A stretch of 5,655 nucleotides of DNA from CAZDML01 sp964506645 (GTDB lineage: Bacteria; Elusimicrobiota; Elusimicrobia; 2-01-FULL-59-12), in NCBI GenBank assembly GCA_964506645.1, contig CAZDML010000129.1, forward strand, positions 1-5,655, in the 5' to 3' direction. The translations under genes and the position numbers were made by a program. The notes under the pieces were generated by a model. It searched no databases. It was not told the DNA's origin and worked only from the letters and a program-made list of their open reading frames with translations. Shown piece after piece: positions 1 to 4,758 of this stretch (positions within the stretch are counted from its first letter, which is position 1; each line of letters opens with the position of its first letter).

Positions 1-285
1 GGGAACGTTCTTCTTCTGGATGAACCAACCAACGACCTCGACGTCAATACACTCCGCGCCCTGGAAGATGCTTTGCTTGAATTTGCTGGATGCGCGATGG
101 TCATCAGTCATGACCGTTGGTTCCTAGACCGCATCGCCACACACATTATTGCTTTTGAAGGGGAGAGTCAGGTCACCTGGACCGAAGGCAACTATCAAGA
201 TTACGAAGCAGCTTATAAACAACGTGTTGGCGAGGCAGCAGCACAACCCCACCGCGTCCACTATAAAAAGTTAACACATTCTTAA
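1..285 (+). CDS. ettA: Energy-dependent translational throttle protein EttA (ABC-F ATPase), C-terminal fragment
   Basis: This is the last 94 residues of an ABC-F family ATPase; the frame is open to the left edge, so the start and the first ATPase domain lie outside. The fragment begins in the Walker B of the second ATPase domain (LLLDEPTNDLD, window residues 4-14, with the catalytic Glu at residue 8) and continues to the H-loop (VISHDRWFLDRIATH, switch His at residue 37). The tail (GNYQDYEA, then PHRVHYKKL just before the stop) matches the EttA subgroup rather than Uup or the antibiotic-resistance ABC-F proteins. EttA is a cytosolic factor that binds the ribosomal E site and gates early elongation according to the ATP/ADP ratio; the full protein is normally about 555 residues. 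The stop TAA overlaps the ribosome-binding site of the next gene 12 bases away, suggesting cotranscription. The family call is firm; the subgroup is based on remembered motifs. Confidence 0.93.
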   Translation, partial: GNVLLLDEPTNDLDVNTLRALEDALLEFAGCAMVISHDRWFLDRIATHIIAFEGESQVTWTEGNYQDYEAAYKQRVGEAAAQPHRVHYKKLTHS

Positions 286-289
286 AAGG
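286..289 (+). promoter_or_regulatory. Ribosome-binding site of the 116-aa membrane protein
   Basis: AAGG lies 8 bases before the ATG at 298 and directly abuts the ettA stop codon (TAA 283-285). A ribosome finishing ettA could therefore reinitiate on the small gene. It is a modest Shine-Dalgarno match but well placed. Confidence 0.6.
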
Positions 290-297
290 TATAGCGT

Positions 298-648
298 ATG
301 GTGCTCTACAATCCTGGGGAACCGTTTATTTGGGCAGGATCCATGTTTGTGATGTTAGCGGTAATCGGCTTGGGGTATTTAATCCGCAACAGCTTGGATC
401 ACGCAATGGATAATCGCGCATCCTTTACTTACAACGAGTTGTTTTACGAAGCTTGCCGACCGGTCTTGTTATCTTTTTTTACGCTCTTGGGTCTCGAGCT
501 GGCGATCCGTATCTCTCCGCGCCGTATTCACTGGCCACCCATTATCCACACAGTCCTCTTCTGTTTACTGGGACTAATTGCAACCTATGTCCTTCTTGTC
601 TTTTTTTTCAAAGTCTTGCGAAACATCTCTGAATCCAAGAAAAGCTAG
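298..648 (+). CDS. Small three-helix membrane protein of unknown function (116 aa)
   Basis: I do not recognise this family. The 116-residue product is strongly hydrophobic, with three likely membrane helices at about residues 9-29, 55-71 and 82-107. A polar loop (30-54) follows the first helix, a short basic loop RISPRRIHW (71-79) follows the second, and the tail is Lys/Ser-rich. There are no conserved metal-binding or catalytic motifs. The ATG at 298 follows AAGG at 286-289 with an 8-base spacer, which supports this start. The gene begins 12 bases after the ettA stop, so it is probably read from the ettA transcript. Base composition and runs of T (T7 at 474-480, T8 at 601-608) make it look more AT-rich than the leftward genes. 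It could be a small envelope protein or resemble the membrane-spanning N-terminus of a channel, but nothing specific supports a function. Coding status rests on the open frame, the ribosome-binding site and the coherent helices. Confidence 0.75.
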   Translation: MVLYNPGEPFIWAGSMFVMLAVIGLGYLIRNSLDHAMDNRASFTYNELFYEACRPVLLSFFTLLGLELAIRISPRRIHWPPIIHTVLFCLLGLIATYVLLVFFFKVLRNISESKKS

Positions 649-656
649 CCCCCCCC
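649..656. other. C8 homopolymer at the convergent gene junction
   Basis: Eight consecutive C residues fill the space between the TAG stop of the rightward membrane-protein gene (646-648) and the TAG stop of leftward lemA (complement of 656-658); the last C is part of the lemA stop. Only 7 bases separate the two convergent coding regions. No GC-rich hairpin followed by a T-run is visible on either strand here, so each transcript probably runs into the opposite gene before ending. Slippage in the tract would change only the spacer, since both reading frames stop before it. Confidence 0.7.
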
Positions 657-1216
657 TACGAAAACTTTATAGCCACATCCTGCTTGTCAGACTCCGAAAT
701 TTGATACATCGTCCGCGCTTTCAATCCCAACACGGGCGCTAGGAAACAATCCGGAATTTGCTGGATGCGAATGTTTAAAACATTCACACTGTTGTTGTAA
801 AATTCCCGTCGATCAGAAATATTTTCCTCCAGCCCGCTGACGCGCTGTTGTAGCTGCAGAAAATTCTGGCTCGATTTTAAATCAGGGTAGGCTTCAGCAA
901 CAGCGAGAAGTCCGCGCACGGCTCCCGACAGAGCCCCCGCTGCAGCAACTTTTTCCCCTTCCGAAGAAGCCGCCGCATACTGACTCCGCGCTTTCATCAC
1001 TGCTTCCAGAGTCGACCGCTCAAAATTCTTATACCCTTCGCACACCGCGATCAGTTTCGGCAGCTCATCGTGGCGCTGTTTGAGCAGGACATCGATATTG
1101 GCCCAGGCCTTATCGACATTATTGCTCACTTCAATCAGCCCGTTATAGAGGCCAATCCCATAGATCATCCCTAACACCACGACGACCCCGATCCCCATCA
1201 TCCAAACAAGTGCCAT
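656..1216 (-). CDS. lemA: LemA family membrane-anchored protein
   Basis: The 186-residue product has the standard LemA build and length. An N-terminal hydrophobic anchor (about residues 4-24) is followed by YNGLIEVSNNVDKAWANIDV and KQRHDELPKLI (24-56), then a long helical bundle. The family signature follows: AYPDLKSS (109-116), LQQRVSGLEENISDRREFYN (122-141) and NVLNIRIQQIP (145-155). LemA proteins are single-pass proteins with a helical soluble domain; the usual topology has a short N-terminus outside and the helical domain inside or beside the membrane, and the molecular role in most bacteria is not established. The ATG at 1216 is supported by a perfect AAGGAGG just upstream. It is the last gene of the leftward block, 21 bases after the GIDE-domain gene, a pairing that recurs in bacteria. 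Two cysteines (59, 157) occur; I see no metal site. The gene is complete. Confidence 0.95.
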   Translation of the reverse strand: MALVWMMGIGVVVVLGMIYGIGLYNGLIEVSNNVDKAWANIDVLLKQRHDELPKLIAVCEGYKNFERSTLEAVMKARSQYAAASSEGEKVAAAGALSGAVRGLLAVAEAYPDLKSSQNFLQLQQRVSGLEENISDRREFYNNSVNVLNIRIQQIPDCFLAPVLGLKARTMYQISESDKQDVAIKFS

Positions 1217-1220
1217 AGAC

Positions 1221-1227
1221 CCTCCTT
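1221..1227 (-). promoter_or_regulatory. Strong ribosome-binding site of lemA
   Basis: On the minus strand AAGGAGG (followed by one more G) lies 4 bases before the lemA ATG at 1216. It is the strongest Shine-Dalgarno sequence in the window and sits in the 21-base gap after the upstream stop. lemA is therefore likely translated independently and efficiently from the shared transcript. Confidence 0.8.
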
Positions 1228-1237
1228 TGTCACACCT

Positions 1238-1987
1238 TCACGAAAAGAACCCATAATACGCATGCACAATATAAGACAAACAACCCATGAACAATGCAAA
1301 TCCACCTACAATCTGTAGCGGGACCATCCATGCCCATCGCTGCAACAAACGTTCTTCCGAATACGTGCTCAAGACGAGTGTCCCATCCGGCTGTTTGCGT
1401 GACAAAATGTTCTCCTCATGCACCCGTCCCTGAACTGAATTTTTCACACGGCTGACTTCCCCTTTGACAAAGACCTGCTGTTGATGGATCACAATGGATT
1501 CAGTAAAACGATGCTGCCCCATCGCCTGAAGCGAGCCCAGGATACCCTGTGATTTGGCTTGGATCCAGGCCGCAGGTCCCGGATCAGCGATCGACTGAAA
1601 CGTCCCCACCGTTGTTTGATACGTCTGATCTCCGTAAAATTCTCCGCCTTCAGGATTCACAAGAATATCGCCCGTCCCATCATTGACATAGAAAACGGAG
1701 GTCAAAATACCGGAATCAACCGTTCGCCAGCCGTTTTTCTGCGGAACCTCCACGCGATAAGAGCAATACACACATTCACGGTTTGAAAAAGGAGCGCGCA
1801 CGGACGCGATCATCCGCACCTCGCCACAGACTTCAGCAGGCCCCATAGCAACAGATCGTATTTTGGATAAAGGAACATCCTCAATGGACCGCTTCTTGCG
1901 CCAGGATTTGACCCCGTTAAACAAGAGATAGCCGCCAAATCCCATGCCAAAAACTGCTTTGATTGCCAAATCGGCGTCCGTACTCAT
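1238..1987 (-). CDS. GIDE/BAM-domain membrane protein (MUL1-like, without RING finger)
   Basis: The 249-residue protein has a membrane helix at each end (about residues 7-25 and 221-243) enclosing a beta-rich soluble domain. The domain carries the hallmarks of the GIDE (E3 ubiquitin ligase MUL1/BAM, 'beside a membrane') family: APFSNRECVYCSYRVEV (65-81), YVNDGTGDILVNPEGGEF (100-117) and RFTESIVIHQQQVFVKGEV (160-178). In human MUL1 this domain sits between two membrane helices and is followed by a cytosolic RING finger; here the protein ends after the second helix, with no RING, so ubiquitin ligase activity is not expected. The bacterial role is unknown, but such genes often neighbour lemA, as here (21 bases downstream). 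The ATG at 1987 has only a weak, distant AGGA (12-base spacer); Met15 is an alternative start but would cut into the first helix. C72 and C75 form a CxxC in the conserved domain. The family call is made from remembered motifs. Confidence 0.85.
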   Translation of the reverse strand: MSTDADLAIKAVFGMGFGGYLLFNGVKSWRKKRSIEDVPLSKIRSVAMGPAEVCGEVRMIASVRAPFSNRECVYCSYRVEVPQKNGWRTVDSGILTSVFYVNDGTGDILVNPEGGEFYGDQTYQTTVGTFQSIADPGPAAWIQAKSQGILGSLQAMGQHRFTESIVIHQQQVFVKGEVSRVKNSVQGRVHEENILSRKQPDGTLVLSTYSEERLLQRWAWMVPLQIVGGFALFMGCLSYIVHAYYGFFS

Positions 1988-2041
1988 GGGGTAAGACTAT
2001 CCTGTGAAAAGGATGCTTGCAACAGGTTTTCGAGGCGGGTT
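1988..2041 (-). other. 54-base spacer inside the leftward block with a small inverted repeat
   Basis: This is the longest non-coding gap in the window, between the CpXC stop and the GIDE start. It holds a 5-base inverted repeat, ATCCT at 1999-2003 and AGGAT at 2010-2014 with a 6-base loop. No T-run follows, so it is not a convincing terminator; the minus-strand AGGAT arm nearest the gene doubles as the weak ribosome-binding site for GIDE. A TTGCAA-like -35 with a poor -10 can be drawn but is not persuasive. The gap may separate two transcription units. Confidence 0.35.
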
Positions 2042-2680
2042 CTAGAGCGACCAGGCGGGGGTGTCTTGAATAAACTTCTGCAGGTCCTGATAGTGTGTCA
2101 GCATAGGGTTGGCGTCGAGCAGCTTCTTTAAACCTTCTAAGACTTCGCCGCGCACGGGTGCTTCGACATGAACATTCAGCCGCGGCAAAATGCGGGGAAC
2201 CTGTCGGCGCCGCGCCTCGTCAGCCGGTAAGCGATAAAACGCGATATTGGATTCTGTACAGACCGCTTCCGCAATGTCACTTTGTTCAACCGCCTCATCT
2301 TCCAGGTGTAAAAATTCGACCAACGACTCCAGTCCAAAAAAGATCATGGGCTTATAGCGAATACGATCTTCGGGAGGCAAGGCGGCCTGCGCCTCCGCAA
2401 CGGCCTGAAGCATCATGCGCTCCAGCGATTCATGGTTTTCCTTTTCTTTTTCGGGATACACGTAGGCCAAGAGCTCATTGGAAGGATCTTGGTAGAGCAG
2501 AAAGTGTTCGTAGAAGAAGACATCACCACATTCCGGACAAGCTAAAAGATTAATTTCCCCGCCCTGCAGAAGTTCTTTAAGTTCCGGGTCCTCTTTGGCA
2601 TGAATCGCCGTCCACACCGTGCCACGAAACTCTTCGCCACAGTCCGAACAGGTCACATCAATATCGTTAAAGGCGCTCAT
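2042..2680 (-). CDS. CpXC domain protein (zinc-ribbon-like), 212 aa
   Basis: The N-terminal half is a CpXC domain: two CxxC knuckles, C11/C14 (TCSDCGEEF) and C48/C51 (ACPECGDVF), flank the family core WTAIHAKEDPELKELLQGG (23-41), then FLLYQDPSNELLAYVYP follows. Four cysteines in this arrangement suggest one bound zinc. The C-terminal half (about 75-212) is mixed helical and charged, with no motif I recognise. There is no signal peptide or membrane helix, so the protein is cytosolic. CpXC proteins have no established biochemical function. The start is the ATG at 2680: AAGGA lies 7 bases upstream and the ATG overlaps the preceding gene's TGA as ATGA, giving translational coupling. The frame stays open upstream to 2788, but those 36 residues lie over the TPR gene's 3' end, are low-complexity and unlike the family, so they are excluded. 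Coupling to a DUF2723 gene suggests a joint role, but this is inference. Confidence 0.88.
   Translation of the reverse strand: MSAFNDIDVTCSDCGEEFRGTVWTAIHAKEDPELKELLQGGEINLLACPECGDVFFYEHFLLYQDPSNELLAYVYPEKEKENHESLERMMLQAVAEAQAALPPEDRIRYKPMIFFGLESLVEFLHLEDEAVEQSDIAEAVCTESNIAFYRLPADEARRRQVPRILPRLNVHVEAPVRGEVLEGLKKLLDANPMLTHYQDLQKFIQDTPAWSL
2677..2680 (-). other. ATGA stop/start overlap: DUF2723-TPR gene to CpXC gene
   Basis: The TGA of the DUF2723-TPR gene (2677-2679) and the ATG of the CpXC gene (2678-2680) share two bases in the four-base string ATGA. This is the classical arrangement for terminating ribosomes to reinitiate, so the two products are probably made in linked amounts. Confidence 0.85.
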
Positions 2681-4758
2681 TGGGATATCCTTAATCGTTG
2701 TTTGGCCACAGGCAGGTAGTGCTGCCATCGAGGATCGCTGGGTGCTGCTTGAGTCATCGCTTCCAAATCTCGCACCACCAGAGACCACTCCTTACCCCAG
2801 TATAACACCGCACGGTTATAGAGTGCATCGGCATTCTGAGGATTCAGCCCAAGGGCTTGTGTGTAGAGTTGTTCTGCAACGTCCCGGTGCCCAAGCCGTT
2901 CCTGGGCGACACCGCGATGGACAAGCGCTTGGGCATAGTCGGCATCGACGCTCCGGCGCACTTCGGGCAGAGACTTCCAGGCCATCGATTGTTCTCGCGT
3001 GAGGGTGTACGAGACAATCGCCCAGCGGTACCAGGCGTCGGCTTCTATCCAATGCTGCTGGCTCGCCTCGAGATACCCCAGCTGCAACGAAGCATACGGC
3101 AGCGTGGGTTTTATAGAAAGCGCCATGCGGTAGGCGTCCTTGGCCGCTTCCATATTCTTTTTCACTTCTTCGGCGCGGCCGGCTTCAAACCAGGCCTTGG
3201 CGTATTCTTCAATCAACTCGGGAGTAAAGTAATCGCGGTATCCCTCGTACCGGTAGCGGCCACGGTAGACATAAAGGGCCTCCAAAAACGGTAAAGATTC
3301 GGAAGGACGCCACCCCAGCAACAATCCACGACTAAAAAGCTCCCCGCTATTTTTTTGCCATTCGCAATCCAATGTTCCATACAGAGGTCGTCCGCCGTTC
3401 ATACGGACAAACGTCGACCAGTCCTGTGCCGTACGTAGCGGTCCCAGCCAGAGGTCCGGCGCCTGGCGACGCACCTGGTCTTGATACCAGCCGCTTCCAG
3501 CGAGCGCCTGTGCGAGCGGAATCCAATCCTTGCGCGGGCCAGCAACCCAACGTTCATAAAACAAACCAAAAATCGGAACATCCGAGCGCGCAATGACTAC
3601 GGATTGCGGAGGGACCGTGCGGCGAACGTTGCGGGCAAAATCGACGGCGACATAATTCTGACGATGATTCACCTGGGGCCAGACAATGACCGCCTGCGCT
3701 CCTGCGGCAAGCACAACTATTCCAAGAGCGATTGCACCGCGCGGCTTTCTCAAAATCAATGAGAGGCCAGCGGCCAGTGCCACGAGCATAAAAAGATCCG
3801 GCATCAAATACCCGGACTCCATAATCGCCACGGCATGTGGATTGGGAGGAAGGTTTCCTAAGAAAATAAAGAGCGGACCCGTAATCCCAAAACCGACCAG
3901 AACGGCAGAAAACCAGGGGCGACGCGTCTGCCACAATTCAAACAATCCCAACAGAGCAAGAACTGGCCCAATCCCAGAAAAATCTCCCAGAAGATGTCGT
4001 CCATACAACTGCATCTGCGCGGCAAAATTCTCCCCTCGCTCGTACGACTGCGACAGGAGGTCGAGCGTCCCCCCATACCCCCTGCGCGTGAGCGATCCCC
4101 AGAATGCATCCAGGGTCGAGGGGTTATTCCAGCTAAACACGGGATGCTGCCATGCCCGAAAAGGCAAGTAGAGATACAAACCAAGACCCAGCCCAGCCAC
4201 ACCCAAGCTCCATACGATCTGAGAAGCCGAGGGGCGAGCGGCTTTGGCGTTCGAGAAATAGAGAGCCCCAAAGGCGGGTGCACACAACAGCAGATCAGGA
4301 CGGTTCGCCAAGCCCAACCCGAACAGCGCCATCGCCAAGAGGAGTCGCTCTTTCACCAGCGCCCACAACACGAGCGCGATCATGAGCAGATTGAAGGTAT
4401 ACATTTCGGACACCAGCGCATGGATCCAGAACTGGTAGGAACAAGCCCCCATTAAAATGGCCGCACAAGCGGGCCATTCCCCCCACACTGCAGCCAATGT
4501 TAAAAAAAGAATGCCCCATGCCAGACTCAGCACGAGGCCCGAGAACACATTCATCCGGTAGGCAGGGGTCCCCAGTGGGAGTTTATCGAAGCAAGCTCCT
4601 GCTAACGTATAGAGCGGATAACTGGGCGGATGCAGAATACCCAGCATATGCACGGTCGTCGCCATTTCCCCCGCGTCACGAAACGGAACGAGGCTCGGGC
4701 CAGTGCAGGAGAGATAGAGTGCAAACGTTGCAAAAAAGAGAAGAGCGGCTTTCTTCAT
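2677..4758 (-). CDS. DUF2723 (TMEM260-like, GT-C type) membrane protein with C-terminal TPR domain, 693 aa
   Basis: The N-terminal part is a DUF2723 domain. After a first helix (3-18) comes the acidic loop motif PFRDAGE (25-31), then LGILHPPSYPLY (39-50), SEMYTFN (117-123), ANRPDLLL (151-158) and LPFRAWQHPVFSWNNPSTLD (198-217). About 11 membrane helices reach to residue 360. The family includes eukaryotic TMEM260, a protein O-mannosyltransferase of the GT-C fold, in which an acidic residue in the first outer loop is expected to be catalytic; D28 or E31 would fill that place. A polyprenyl-linked sugar donor is inferred; the bacterial acceptor is unknown. Residues 361-510 form a soluble domain, and 514-674 hold about three to four TPR repeats (for example around 533-550 and 607-640), probably periplasmic. 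The start at 4758 opens with MKKAALLFFATF and overlaps the previous stop as ATGA. No good Shine-Dalgarno is visible, which suggests coupling. In-frame extension to 4863 is rejected. Confidence 0.9.
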   Translation of the reverse strand: MKKAALLFFATFALYLSCTGPSLVPFRDAGEMATTVHMLGILHPPSYPLYTLAGACFDKLPLGTPAYRMNVFSGLVLSLAWGILFLTLAAVWGEWPACAAILMGACSYQFWIHALVSEMYTFNLLMIALVLWALVKERLLLAMALFGLGLANRPDLLLCAPAFGALYFSNAKAARPSASQIVWSLGVAGLGLGLYLYLPFRAWQHPVFSWNNPSTLDAFWGSLTRRGYGGTLDLLSQSYERGENFAAQMQLYGRHLLGDFSGIGPVLALLGLFELWQTRRPWFSAVLVGFGITGPLFIFLGNLPPNPHAVAIMESGYLMPDLFMLVALAAGLSLILRKPRGAIALGIVVLAAGAQAVIVWPQVNHRQNYVAVDFARNVRRTVPPQSVVIARSDVPIFGLFYERWVAGPRKDWIPLAQALAGSGWYQDQVRRQAPDLWLGPLRTAQDWSTFVRMNGGRPLYGTLDCEWQKNSGELFSRGLLLGWRPSESLPFLEALYVYRGRYRYEGYRDYFTPELIEEYAKAWFEAGRAEEVKKNMEAAKDAYRMALSIKPTLPYASLQLGYLEASQQHWIEADAWYRWAIVSYTLTREQSMAWKSLPEVRRSVDADYAQALVHRGVAQERLGHRDVAEQLYTQALGLNPQNADALYNRAVLYWGKEWSLVVRDLEAMTQAAPSDPRWQHYLPVAKQRLRISQ
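2688..2692 (-). promoter_or_regulatory. Ribosome-binding site that fixes the CpXC start
   Basis: AAGGA on the minus strand ends 7 bases before the ATG at 2680. It lies inside the last codons of the upstream DUF2723-TPR gene. Together with the ATGA overlap it decides in favour of the 2680 start over the upstream in-frame start at 2788. Confidence 0.7.
4755..4758 (-). other. ATGA stop/start overlap between the two DUF2723 genes
   Basis: The TGA of the upstream DUF2723 gene (4755-4757) overlaps the ATG of the downstream one (4756-4758). The bases before this ATG (minus strand CTGAAACAGCC) contain no recognisable Shine-Dalgarno, so translation of the second gene probably depends on ribosomes finishing the first. 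Confidence 0.85.

Noticed and set aside
1238..1987. A bacterial ubiquitin-ligase system based on the MUL1-like protein.
   Set aside because: There is no RING finger after the second helix and no ubiquitin-like, E1 or E2 gene in the window; the CpXC cysteines are not arranged as a RING.
1999..2014. ATCCT/AGGAT inverted repeat as a terminator after CpXC.
   Set aside because: The stem is only 5 bases, not GC-rich, and no T-run follows in the direction of transcription.
1988..2030. Possible promoter for the GIDE-lemA pair (TTGCAA about 17 bases before TAGTCT on the minus strand).
   Set aside because: The -10 matches only three of six consensus bases; such matches are expected by chance in a gap of this size.
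2158..2553. 131-codon rightward frame opposite the CpXC gene.
   Set aside because: It is a shadow frame with Arg/Pro/His-rich low-complexity sequence and no plausible ribosome-binding site or family match.
2681..2788. N-terminal extension of the CpXC protein to an upstream in-frame start (36 extra residues).
   Set aside because: The extension lies entirely over the 3' end of the TPR gene, is Ser/Gln-rich and unlike CpXC N-termini; the 2680 ATG has AAGGA at 7 bases and the ATGA overlap.
3686..4455. Long rightward open frames (161 and 153 codons) opposite the DUF2723-TPR gene.
   Set aside because: Composition is Arg/Pro/Ser-rich with no hydrophobic or domain pattern, they overlap each other, and the opposite strand is clearly coding.
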